Of a stretch of DNA of 41,562 nt, positions 8,924 through 16,059 are shown in pieces. How positions within the stretch are numbered: position 1 is the stretch's first letter; every line of letters starts with the position of its first letter. The position numbers were made by a program, and so were the translations under genes. The notes under the pieces are model-generated. The model was given only the letters and a program-made list of their open reading frames with translations. It was not told the DNA's origin and made no database searches. The stretch is from Bacillota bacterium (lineage in GTDB: Bacteria; Bacillota; Clostridia; Christensenellales; Borkfalkiaceae). The DNA is taken from positions 1 to 41,562 of the forward strand of contig JAHZBZ010000013.1 of the NCBI GenBank assembly GCA_019423125.1. Direction: 5' to 3'.

Positions 8924-9640
8924 TTGAAAGGAAACGCAAAGATCGCGCTCGTGACCAACGTCTGTCTCGGAGTGCTGTTGCTGGCCGTCTGTGCGGTTTG
9001 TTTTCTGCCGACGGGCGTGTTCACGGCGGGAAAGACCGATCGCGTCTATTACAGCGGGGATCCGGACAGCAAGTACATCTCGCTGATGTTCAACGTGTAC
9101 TGGGGCAACGAGTATCTCGGCGGGATTTTGGACACGCTGGACGAATACGGCATAAAGGCGACCTTTTTCATCGGCGGATGCTGGGCGGACGACAACGCGG
9201 CTCTCGTCAAAGAGATCGATGCGCGCGGGCATGAGCTTGCAAATCACGGCTATTTCCACAAAGATCAGGATAAACTCTCTTATGCACAGAACGAAGAGGA
9301 GATCCGCGTCTGCGGTGAACTGCTCAAAAGCTATACGGGCAAGGCGCCCGACCTGTTTGCGCCGCCCTCGGGCGCGTATTCCGACGTGACCGTGGATGCA
9401 GCCGAGGCGCTCGGTTACAAAGTCATTCTCTGGTCTAAAGATACCATCGACTGGCGCGACAAAGACGAGTCTTTGATCTATTCGCGCGCGGTGGAGGGGG
9501 CTTCGGGCGGCGATCTCGTCCTCATGCATCCGACGGCGCAGACGGAAAAGGTCCTTCCCGCAGTCCTGCAGGCTTATCGGGAAGCGGGGCTTCTTCAGGT
9601 CCCCGTTTCTGTGAACATTGCGGGCGTGGAGAAGGTCTGA
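8924..9640 (+). CDS. PdaB-like polysaccharide deacetylase (NodB-fold), TTG start
   Basis: 238-residue secreted or membrane-anchored NodB-fold protein. It begins at TTG 8924 with GAGGT eight nt upstream; no ATG is available before the conserved domain. A hydrophobic N-terminal anchor (about residues 8-30) is followed by the deacetylase fold. Motif 1 reads ISLMFNVYWGNE instead of TFDDG; motif 2 is HELANHGYFH (the HxxxH metal site is kept). APPSGAYSD, DTIDWRD and LVLMHPT follow. This pattern is that of the clostridial PdaB/YlxY sporulation group rather than classical chitin or peptidoglycan deacetylases, so catalysis may be altered. Likely role: cell-wall or spore-cortex modification on the outer face of the membrane. 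It stands alone between two repeat tracts. Confidence 0.87.
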   Translation: MKGNAKIALVTNVCLGVLLLAVCAVCFLPTGVFTAGKTDRVYYSGDPDSKYISLMFNVYWGNEYLGGILDTLDEYGIKATFFIGGCWADDNAALVKEIDARGHELANHGYFHKDQDKLSYAQNEEEIRVCGELLKSYTGKAPDLFAPPSGAYSDVTVDAAEALGYKVILWSKDTIDWRDKDESLIYSRAVEGASGGDLVLMHPTAQTEKVLPAVLQAYREAGLLQVPVSVNIAGVEKV

Positions 9641-9670
9641 GCGCGGCCGAATGCGCGTTGCCTGGATAAA

Positions 9671-9965
9671 TTTGGTTGAGTGGTTTTTGAAACTTTTCGG
9701 AGTGGAAATTTCAGCTTTGTGAATTTTCCAAAACTCTTTGGATCGAAAAAGGCGTTCGCGCGGCTTTCCCGAAATCCTGTGGCTTAAAAATGTCCGTGCG
9801 GCTTTCCCCAAAACCTTCGGGCTTAAAAATCGTCCGTGCGGCTTTCCCCAAAACCTTCGGGTTTAAAAATCGTCCGCGCGGCTTTCCCGAAATCCTGTGG
9901 CTTAAAAATGTCCGTGCGGCTTTCCTAAAACTTTTTGACTTAAAAATCATTCGAGTGAAGCTGCT
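9671..9965. repeat. Tandem repeat array, 38-40-bp unit, about 5 good copies
   Basis: Units start at 9754, 9792, 9832, 9872 and 9910, with more degenerate ones from about 9671. Each contains TCCGTGCGGCTTTCCCCAAA then CCTTCGGGCTTAAAAAT. Periods are 38, 40, 40 and 38 bp. Open frames through the array on both strands are by-products of the repeat and lack ribosome sites. From 9966 to 10173 no gene or clear promoter was seen. Confidence 0.85.
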
Positions 9966-10173
9966 CGGCTCGCGGGACAAGCTGTCGATTTTCTCTCGTG
10001 GTCTGCGGAAGCGGCCTCGTTGCAGGGTGGTCTTTGAGCCGAAAAGGGAGTAAGGATGAGGACGTTCTTCGCCGCGGTTTGCGTGGGGCGGACAAGTGCG
10101 TTTCGCTTTTCTGCGTCGGTCAAAACGGATCAAAAACGCGTCGGTGCGTTTGGAAATACATACGGAGGAACAC

Positions 10174-11421
10174 ATGACATACAGCAAAAAATATGACAGC
10201 GGGCTTCGCCTTGTGGTCAGGCGGACGGAGGGGTTGCTCTCCGTGAGCATGGGGATCGTCGTCGGGACGGGTTCCTGTTTCGAGACGGAAAAAGAGAACG
10301 GGATCTCGCATTTTATCGAGCACATGATGTTCAAGGGAACGCGCAAGCGCAACGCCTTTGAGATCTCGGATGCGATGGACCGCATCGGTGCACAGAGCAA
10401 TGCGTTCACGTCCAAGGACATGACCTGTTACTATGCAAAATGCACCTCCGACCATGCGGGAGAGGCGTTTGAGATACTCTCCGATTTCTTCCTCGATTCG
10501 CAGTTTCCCGAAGAGGAAATGGAGCGCGAAAAGGGGGTCGTCCTCGAGGAGATCTCCATGACGGAGGACACCCCCGACGAGCTCTGTCTGGACATTCTCG
10601 CCGAGGCGTATTTCGGAAAAGAGGGGTATGGTAGGACCATCCTCGGGCCCTCGTCCAACGTAAAAAAGTTCACGCGTGAGGATCTTTTTTCTTATATCGC
10701 CGAGCGGTACAACCCCGAAAACGTCGTCGTGTCTTTTGCGGGCAATATCGACTTTGCGGAAGCGGAACGGCTCGTGCAGAAGTACCTCGAACCTGCGCTT
10801 TCGCGCCGTCCGTTCGAGGCGAGGAAGAAGGCATTTTCCTTTGCGGGCAAAAGCCTTTGCAAGAAAAAAGATATCGAGCAAGTGCATATTGCGCTCGCCT
10901 ATCCTTCGTTGCCGAGAGAGCACAGGCTCATGGACGCGGCGCTCGTCGTCAACACCGTTCTCGGCGGCGGAATGAGCTCCCGACTTTTTCAGAAAGTGCG
11001 CGAGCAGATGGGGCTTGCCTATACCGTCTATTCCTATATTTCCTCCTTTACGGAAGGGGGGATGCTCACTGTCTATGCGGGGGTAAATCCCGCAAATGTC
11101 GAGCGCGCGCGCGAAGCGGTGCTGGAGACCATCCGAGGTTTCTGCCGCGACAAATTCACGAAAGAGGAGTTTGCGCGCGGAAAAGAACAGCTCAAATCTT
11201 CCGTCATCCTCGCGCAGGAAAATACCGCCTCGCAGATGATCGCCTATGCAAAATATATGCTCTACAACGATGCGATCCTCGACCTTGAAAAGCGCGTCCG
11301 AGACATCGATGCGATGACGATGGAGGACTGCGAAGAGGCGCTTTCGCTGAATTTTGACGAAAATAAAATGGCGGCGGCGGTCGTCGGCAAGATCGATCGT
11401 CCGCTCCCGCTTCAAGATTGA
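10174..11421 (+). CDS. M16 family zinc metallopeptidase (processing-peptidase/YmxG type)
   Basis: 415-residue M16 peptidase. The start MTYSKKYDSGLRLVVRRTEG at 10174 follows CGGAGGA; an upstream in-frame ATG at 10096 has no ribosome site and would add residues not typical of the family. The inverted zinc motif HFIEH is at residues 46-50 (GISHFIEHMMFKGTRKR), with the third ligand expected in the following VVLEEISMTEDTPDE segment. The C-terminal half has the pseudo-symmetric second domain (GGGMSSRLFQKVREQMGLAYTVYSY). Length equals that of Bacillus YmxG/MlpA and mitochondrial processing peptidase subunits. It probably degrades small or unfolded peptides in the cytoplasm; the true substrate is unknown. 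It has its own terminator. Confidence 0.93.
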   Translation: MTYSKKYDSGLRLVVRRTEGLLSVSMGIVVGTGSCFETEKENGISHFIEHMMFKGTRKRNAFEISDAMDRIGAQSNAFTSKDMTCYYAKCTSDHAGEAFEILSDFFLDSQFPEEEMEREKGVVLEEISMTEDTPDELCLDILAEAYFGKEGYGRTILGPSSNVKKFTREDLFSYIAERYNPENVVVSFAGNIDFAEAERLVQKYLEPALSRRPFEARKKAFSFAGKSLCKKKDIEQVHIALAYPSLPREHRLMDAALVVNTVLGGGMSSRLFQKVREQMGLAYTVYSYISSFTEGGMLTVYAGVNPANVERAREAVLETIRGFCRDKFTKEEFARGKEQLKSSVILAQENTASQMIAYAKYMLYNDAILDLEKRVRDIDAMTMEDCEEALSLNFDENKMAAAVVGKIDRPLPLQD

Positions 11422-11426
11422 ATTTC

Positions 11427-11456
11427 AAAAAACAGGGGAATTTCCTCTGTTTTTTG
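11427..11456 (+). terminator. Intrinsic terminator after the M16 peptidase gene
   Basis: AAAAAACAGGGGA, short loop, TCCTCTGTTTTTT: 13-bp stem with one G-T pair, ending in a T run, six nt past the stop codon. Confidence 0.8.
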
Positions 11457-11483
11457 ACTATTTAAAGGGGATTGCAAAGTACT

Positions 11484-11987
11484 ATGTCAGACAGAATACG
11501 CGGATTTGAGCCGTTTTTCGGGCAGGATGCAAGGCTGTTGATCCTCGGGAGTTTTCCCTCCGTCAAGAGCCGCAAGGTCGAGTTTTATTACGGCAATCGG
11601 CAGAACAGATTCTGGCGCGTCATCGCCTTTTTTTTCGGCGAGGCGGTGCCCGATACTGTGGAGGAAAAGAAGTCGCTTTTGCTCCGAAGAAAGATCGCGC
11701 TGTGGGACGTCGTGACGGAGTGCAACATCCGCGGCAGCGAGGACGCCTCCATCCGCAACTTTGAGACGGCGGATGTCCCCGCGCTCTGCGCGAGCCTTCC
11801 GATCGAGCTCGTCCTGCTCAACGGCAAGACTGCGGCAAACATCTATTTTTCCCGCTGTGCGGCGCCTGTCCCCGCGCTGACCCTTCCCTCGACAAGTCCC
11901 GCCAATACCCGCTTTGACGAGTCGGTGTGGAAGGATGCGCTTGCCCGCGTGTTCGGCGCGGCGGGAGCAAGCGGCAAAAGCGAGTGA
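11484..11987 (+). CDS. DNA-deoxyinosine glycosylase (uracil-DNA glycosylase superfamily, HDG type)
   Basis: 167-residue base-excision repair enzyme of UDG superfamily family 6, which removes hypoxanthine (deaminated adenine) from DNA. Visible family features are RLLILGSFPSVKSRK at the N terminus (glycosylase active-site loop), FYYGNRQNRFWRVIA, ALWDVVTECNIRGSEDASIRN and the C-terminal LPSTSPANTRF motif. The ATG at 11484 is preferred; a TTG 12 nt upstream has no usable ribosome site. The start region is odd: the only purine-rich site (AAAGGGG) lies 13 nt before the ATG, and the surrounding 27 nt nearly repeat those at the bioY start. An AlkD-like repair gene follows 63 nt downstream, suggesting a small DNA-damage cluster. 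Confidence 0.88.
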   Translation: MSDRIRGFEPFFGQDARLLILGSFPSVKSRKVEFYYGNRQNRFWRVIAFFFGEAVPDTVEEKKSLLLRRKIALWDVVTECNIRGSEDASIRNFETADVPALCASLPIELVLLNGKTAANIYFSRCAAPVPALTLPSTSPANTRFDESVWKDALARVFGAAGASGKSE

Positions 11988-12050
11988 GAAATAACTACGT
12001 TTCTGTTCATTTTTAATTTAAGAAGACTCTACATATTTTTGGAGGGGTTC

Positions 12051-12740
12051 ATGCCTACATACGAAGAAGTCATATCCTCGCTTTCTGCTCTTGCGGACGA
12101 GAAATACAGACAGTTCAACGAGCGCATCGCGAACATCCCCGCGGGCAGTTCGCTCGGCGTTCGCATGCCCGCGCTCCGCTCTTTTGCGAAGTCGCTCGGG
12201 CGGGAAATGCCGCCCGAGGCGGTGCTCGCCTTCCCGACGCAGGTCTACGAGATCCGCCTGTTGCAGGCTTTTAGCATCGGGTATGCGAAGGTCACGCCCG
12301 AGCGTTTTTTTGAGCTCGTGCGCGCGTTTGTGCCGCGCATCGATTGCTGGTCTGTCTGCGATGCGTTTTGTTCGGGGCTTAAGCGGCTCAAAAAATGCCG
12401 CGCGGAATTTTTGCCCTATCTTCGCTCCTGCGTGCGGGAGGGGAAGGAGTTTTCCCAGCGTTTCGTCTACGTCTCGCTTCTTTGCTGTTACATGGACAGG
12501 GAGTGGCTCGGCGAGGTCTTTTCCCTTCTCGATCTTGCGGACTCTTCTCTGTACTATTCGCACATGGGCGCGGCCTGGCTCCTTGCGGAGGTGCTCGTGC
12601 GTTTTTACGACGAAGGCGTAAACTATCTGCAAAACGGCGCGCTTGCTAAGCCGACCAAAGACAAGGCGATTCAAAAGGCGCGTGAGAGTTACCGCCTCAC
12701 GCCCGAGCAAAAAAATTTTCTTAAACTTTTGAAAAATTGA
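12051..12740 (+). CDS. AlkD-like DNA alkylation repair HEAT-repeat glycosylase
   Basis: 229-residue all-helical HEAT-repeat protein of the DNA alkylation repair family. It starts at ATG 12051, five nt after GGAGG. The family signature GVRMPALRSFAKSLG is near residue 36. The putative active site WSVCD gives Trp100 and Asp104, the same four-residue spacing as the Trp/Asp pair of Bacillus AlkD, with Arg137 in QRFVYVSLL as the likely third residue. Relatives excise bulky or positively charged alkylated bases without base flipping. The C-terminal KARESYRLTPEQKNFLKLLK matches homologues. It lies directly after the deoxyinosine glycosylase. It may be a less specific family member; substrate is inferred. 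Confidence 0.88.
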   Translation: MPTYEEVISSLSALADEKYRQFNERIANIPAGSSLGVRMPALRSFAKSLGREMPPEAVLAFPTQVYEIRLLQAFSIGYAKVTPERFFELVRAFVPRIDCWSVCDAFCSGLKRLKKCRAEFLPYLRSCVREGKEFSQRFVYVSLLCCYMDREWLGEVFSLLDLADSSLYYSHMGAAWLLAEVLVRFYDEGVNYLQNGALAKPTKDKAIQKARESYRLTPEQKNFLKLLKN

Positions 12741-12759
12741 TGAAAAAGTGAAAAAGATA

Positions 12760-12768
12760 TGGTACAAT
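12760..12768 (+). promoter_or_regulatory. Possible extended -10 promoter of tex
   Basis: TGG followed by TACAAT (12763-12768) gives an extended -10. The nearest -35-like TTGATG is 20 bp away, too far to be sure. It starts about 54 nt before the tex start codon. Confidence 0.45.
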
Positions 12769-12821
12769 AAATAAGACGCTTTCGGAAAAGAAATGAAAGC
12801 GCAGTAATGACGGAGAAAACC

Positions 12822-15023
12822 ATGGACATCCAAAAAAAGTTGGCGGAGGAATTTCCCTCCGTCCGAGCAGACAGAGTTCAGAACATCATCAATCTCATCG
12901 ACGAGGGGAACACCATTCCCTTCATCGCCCGCTATCGCAAGGAGATGACGGGCAGCTGTGACGACCAGGTCCTGCGCGAGTTCAACGATCGGCTCATCTA
13001 CCTTCGCAACCTCGAAAAGCGCAAGGAAGAGGTCGCAAAATCCATCACCGAACAGGGGAAAATGACGGACGAGATCGCCCGCGCGCTGGATGCGGCGCAG
13101 ACGCTCACCGAGGTGGAAGACATCTACCGCCCGTACAAACAGAAGAAAAAGACGCGTGCGAGCGTAGCGATCGAGCGCGGATTGCAGGGCCTTGCGGACT
13201 TCATCCTCGCACAGGACAAAAACGCCGACGTCCTCGCGGAGGCAGGCAAATACGTCGACGAAGAGAAGGGCGTTCCGACCGCGGAAGACGCGATCGCGGG
13301 CGCGAAGGACATCATCGCGGAGATCGTCTCGGACGACGCAAACGTCCGCAAAAAGCTCCGCAATCTCTTCATGAAGAACGGCGAGATCGTCACAAAGCTC
13401 GTCAATGCCGAAAAAGAGGGCGCAAAGACGTACGAGATGTACGCCGACTATTCCGAAAACATCGCCGAGATCAAGAGCCACCGCGTGCTCGCGGTCAACC
13501 GCGGCGAGAAAGAGGACTTCCTCAAAGTCAAAGTCCAGTTCAATGACGAGATCGCAAAGCGCATTGCGGGCGCATCCTATCTCAAGGACGGCGGCTATTC
13601 CACGCAGCTCGTCAAAGAGGCGGTGGAGGACGGCTACGATCGTTTGATCTTCCCGTCCATCGAGCGCGAGATCCGCGCGGCGCTCACCGAATCCGCGAGC
13701 GAGCAGGCGATCAAGATGTTCGAGATCAACCTCAAGCCTCTTCTGATGCAGCCTCCCGTAAAGGACAAAGTCACGCTCGGCTTAGACCCCGCCTACCGCA
13801 CGGGCTGTAAGATCGCTGTCGTAGACGGCACGGGCAAGGTGCTGGACAAGACGGTCGTCTATCCCACGCCCGGTCCCAAACAGAACATCGGCGCGGCGAA
13901 AGACAAACTCAAAGAACTCATCGCAAAATACGGCGTTCAGATCATCTCCATCGGCAACGGCACCGCCTCCAAAGAGAGCGAGATCTTCGTCGCCGAACTT
14001 ATAAAGGAAGTCAAGGAGGAGACGGGCAGGGAAGTCGCTTACATCGTCGTCTCCGAGGCGGGCGCTTCCGTCTATTCGGCGAGCCCGCTCGGCGCGGAGG
14101 AGTTTCCCGATTACGACGTCGCGGAACGCAGCGCCGTCTCCATCGCGCGCCGCCTGCAGGATCCGCTCGCGGAGCTCATCAAGATCGACCCCAAATCCAT
14201 CGGCGTCGGGCAGTACCAGCACGACATGGACAAGAAGCGCCTCGACAGCGTTCTCTCGGGCGTGCTCGAAGATTGCGTCAACAGCGTCGGCGTCGATCTG
14301 AACACGGCGAGCGTTTCTCTTCTCAAATACGTCGCGGGGCTCAATGCGGGCATCGCGAAGAACATCGTCGCCTACCGCGAACAGAACGGGAAGTTCCTCT
14401 CGAGAAGGGACATCCTGAAGGTCTCCAAGCTGGGCGAAAAGGCATTCACGCAGTGCGCGGGTTTCTTGCGCATCCGCGACGGAAAAAATATCCTCGACAA
14501 CACGGCGGTCCATCCCGAATCGTATGCGGCGGCGGAAAAACTTCTCGCCATCTTCGGATACGGCGAGGCGGATGTGCGCGACGGAAAGATCGCAGACCTT
14601 CCGCAGAAGGTGCGCGCGTACGGCGAGGCGAAAGCCGCCGAAGAGGCGGGGCTTGACGTCCCGACGCTCAAAGACGTGGTCGCCGAGCTCGTCAAACCCG
14701 GCAGAGACGTGCGCGATTCGCTTCCCAAGCCCATTCTCAGGCAGGACATCATGGACATCAAGGACCTCGCGCCCGGCATGGAGCTGATCGGCACCGTCCG
14801 CAACGTCGTCGATTTCGGCGCCTTCGTCGACATCGGCGTGCACCAGGACGGGCTCGTGCATCTTTCGGAGATCACCGATCGCTACATCCGTCATCCCTCC
14901 GACGTTCTGGAGGTGGGGCAGACGGTGACCGTCTGGGTCAAGGATGTGGATGTCAAGAAAAACCGCATCGGGCTCACGATGAAAAACCCTGCTTCCAAGA
15001 AAAAAACGGCAAAAGCGCAGTAA
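12822..15023 (+). CDS. tex: Tex family RNA-binding transcription accessory protein
   Basis: 733-residue Tex protein. The start MDIQKKLAEEFPSVRADRVQ at 12822 has CGGAGA seven nt upstream; ATG 12807 is in frame but has no ribosome site. Domains in order: N-terminal helical region with LIDEGNTIPFIARYRKEMTG; YqgF/RNase H-like domain (VTLGLDPAYRTGCKIAVVDGTG); helix-hairpin-helix repeats (VGVDLNTASVSLLKYVAGLN, ILKVSKLGEKAFTQCAGFLRI); and a C-terminal S1 RNA-binding domain at about residues 650-722 (GTVRNVVDFGAFVDIGVHQDG). It acts in the cytoplasm on nucleic acid; relatives influence transcription, toxin expression and stress survival. Length and order match Bacillus YdcI and Bordetella Tex. acpP follows with its own promoter immediately at the stop codon. 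Confidence 0.96.
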   Translation: MDIQKKLAEEFPSVRADRVQNIINLIDEGNTIPFIARYRKEMTGSCDDQVLREFNDRLIYLRNLEKRKEEVAKSITEQGKMTDEIARALDAAQTLTEVEDIYRPYKQKKKTRASVAIERGLQGLADFILAQDKNADVLAEAGKYVDEEKGVPTAEDAIAGAKDIIAEIVSDDANVRKKLRNLFMKNGEIVTKLVNAEKEGAKTYEMYADYSENIAEIKSHRVLAVNRGEKEDFLKVKVQFNDEIAKRIAGASYLKDGGYSTQLVKEAVEDGYDRLIFPSIEREIRAALTESASEQAIKMFEINLKPLLMQPPVKDKVTLGLDPAYRTGCKIAVVDGTGKVLDKTVVYPTPGPKQNIGAAKDKLKELIAKYGVQIISIGNGTASKESEIFVAELIKEVKEETGREVAYIVVSEAGASVYSASPLGAEEFPDYDVAERSAVSIARRLQDPLAELIKIDPKSIGVGQYQHDMDKKRLDSVLSGVLEDCVNSVGVDLNTASVSLLKYVAGLNAGIAKNIVAYREQNGKFLSRRDILKVSKLGEKAFTQCAGFLRIRDGKNILDNTAVHPESYAAAEKLLAIFGYGEADVRDGKIADLPQKVRAYGEAKAAEEAGLDVPTLKDVVAELVKPGRDVRDSLPKPILRQDIMDIKDLAPGMELIGTVRNVVDFGAFVDIGVHQDGLVHLSEITDRYIRHPSDVLEVGQTVTVWVKDVDVKKNRIGLTMKNPASKKKTAKAQ

Positions 15024-15027
15024 GATA

Positions 15028-15056
15028 TTGACAAAGCCGAACTTATTTAGTAAAAT
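15028..15056 (+). promoter_or_regulatory. SigA-type promoter of acpP
   Basis: TTGACA, 17-bp spacer, TAAAAT, starting four nt after the tex stop codon and ending 29 nt before the acpP ATG. Confidence 0.85.
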
Positions 15057-15085
15057 AATAGCAGAACGCAGGAGGAAAATACAGT

Positions 15086-15313
15086 ATGTTTGAAAAAGTG
15101 CGCGATATGCTGGCGAAGCAGTTGAACCTGTCTCCCGATAAGATCACTCCCGAAAGCGACGTCGTCAAAGACCTCGGCGCCGATTCGCTCGACGTCGTCG
15201 AGCTGCTCATCTCTCTCGAGGATGACTACGGCATCTCCATTCCTGAGGACGACATCGTCAACGTCAAGACGGTCGGGGACATCGTCAAGATGCTCGAAGG
15301 GCTGGACAAATAA
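15086..15313 (+). CDS. acpP: Acyl carrier protein
   Basis: 75-residue acidic ACP, the cytoplasmic carrier of growing acyl chains in type II fatty acid synthesis. The phosphopantetheine attachment serine is Ser34 in LGADSLDVVELLISLED. Helices and length match AcpP. The ATG has GGAGG ten nt upstream. The gene is monocistronic here, flanked by its own promoter and a strong terminator, and no other fatty-acid gene is adjacent. The EEDDYGI-type acidic helix II with IPEDDI is standard for the housekeeping carrier rather than a polyketide one. Confidence 0.96.
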   Translation: MFEKVRDMLAKQLNLSPDKITPESDVVKDLGADSLDVVELLISLEDDYGISIPEDDIVNVKTVGDIVKMLEGLDK

Positions 15314-15327
15314 ATCAAAAAATTCAG

Positions 15328-15362
15328 AGGCGCTCCGATTTTCGGGGCGTCTTGATTTTTTT
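15328..15362 (+). terminator. Intrinsic terminator of acpP
   Basis: AGGCGCTCCGA, TTT loop, TCGGGGCGTCT (11-bp stem with G-T pairs), then TTGATTTTTTT. Flanking AAAAAA and TTTTTT extend the stem. Confidence 0.88.
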
Positions 15363-15418
15363 GCCTGTCCGATTTATCAGCCGCCGCAGTCTGCGCGCGG
15401 CTATTTTTGTATAAAGAA

Positions 15419-15441
15419 AACCCGCGGATAGTCCGCGGGTT
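15419..15441 (-). terminator. Hairpin, likely terminator for a minus-strand RNA
   Basis: AACCCGCGGA, TAG loop, exact complement (10 bp). On the minus strand it is followed by TTTTCTTTAT. No minus-strand protein gene lies upstream, so it may end an RNA reading out of the multi-hairpin element at 15605-15741. Confidence 0.55.
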
Positions 15442-15582
15442 CAAGAAAGGCTTTGCCGATGAACAAAAAAGAGCAGAAGAGAAGGCAATAACAATAAGGC
15501 AAAAAAGAGGAGGGAAAGCAAGGATAGAAAAACAAGCAGAAAATTAAAAAATAATGCACAATAATGAAAGAAGAGCGAAGTC

Positions 15583-15660
15583 ATGGGGAAAAAATTAAGC
15601 AAAGGAAAAGCCCGTTTACGGGTAGCAAGTAACAATCGCATGACTGCCAGGTCGTCATAG
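15583..15660 (+). CDS. Possible 25-residue basic peptide
   Basis: ATG 15583 to TAG 15660 encodes MGKKLSKGKARLRVASNNRM followed by TARSS, a very basic peptide. The upstream GAAGAGCGAAGTC is a weak ribosome site. The frame ends inside the first hairpins of the following element and may simply be part of it. The stretch from 15470 to 15620 is strongly purine-rich on the plus strand. Not recognised; offered only because the peptide composition is unusual and the frame closes exactly at the hairpin cluster. Confidence 0.2.
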   Translation: MGKKLSKGKARLRVASNNRMTARSS

Positions 15661-15741
15661 GCGCGGCTTGCGCGCCGCTGGTATTATTAGGGCTAATAGC
15701 CCGAAACTGAAAAACCACCGGCTAAGCCGGTGGATATTTAT
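15605..15741. mobile_element. Multi-hairpin element, possibly an IS200/IS605-like end or structured RNA
   Basis: At least five consecutive short hairpins: CCCGTTTACGGG; ATGAC..GTCAT (about 15639-15657); GGCGCGGCTTGCGCGCC; GGGCTAATAGCCC; and CCACCGGCTAAGCCGGTGG (about 15715-15733). The last, followed by an AT-rich step, resembles palindromes at the right end of IS200/IS605 elements, where TnpB guide RNAs are encoded. No tnpA or tnpB remains. The assignment to a mobile element is an inference from this resemblance; a stand-alone structured RNA on either strand is equally possible. Confidence 0.4.
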
Positions 15742-15813
15742 TGTGCCTTGCGCGGTGCATGTTGCCGCGTTGTGCGGAACACAATCTTTTTTCGCGGCAT
15801 ATATTGGGTAATA

Positions 15814-16030
15814 CTGCAAGGAAACGGTGCGGTCCCGCTTTCGGCGCTTGCGCGCCCTGTCCTTCATCGTCTTTGGAATACGTCTGTATTGCGGCATCCT
15901 CTTCAGGGCAGGGCATCTCAAGATCTGCTCCCCGAAAGTGCGGTGCAATGAAAAGATGCGCCTTGCTTTCGCGCAAGACGGCGTCCTGTCCGACGCATCT
16001 TTTCATCGGGACCTTATCATTCCCTTGCAG
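15814..16030. mobile_element. MITE-like inverted-repeat element, copy 1 (217 bp)
   Basis: Bounded by imperfect terminal inverted repeats: 19 of 24 nt match between CTGCAAGG... at 15814 and the complement of the sequence ending at 16030. Both sides are flanked by TA (15812-15813, 16031-16032), as left by IS630/mariner-type insertion. Inside are a 13-bp perfect inverted repeat (ATGAAAAGATGCG and complement, 15948-16006) and a core shared with copy 2. No transposase frame is present. It ends 29 nt before the ferritin-like gene and so sits in its leader or promoter region. Confidence 0.65.
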
Positions 16031-16059
16031 TATGCAAAAAAATCAAAAAGAGGTGTTTC

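Noticed and set aside
9711..10421. Repeat-rich frames on both strands over the 38-40-bp array
   Set aside because: Periodic low-complexity products arise from the array; there are no ribosome sites, and one overlaps the start of the M16 gene.
12018..13481. 487-codon minus-strand frame across the AlkD-like and tex genes
   Set aside because: It crosses two well-supported plus-strand genes and their promoter, and its composition is that of a shadow.
15441..15641. 66-residue very hydrophobic Leu/Phe/Ser frame on the minus strand
   Set aside because: It is the complement of a purine-rich tract with no ribosome site; composition alone creates it.
15655..16006. Two minus-strand frames with related sequence (…MPQYRRIPKTMKDR and MPCPEEDAAIQTY…) that also occur in element copy 2
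   Set aside because: They are conserved in two frames at once, which shows that the DNA rather than a protein is conserved; explained by the inverted-repeat elements.
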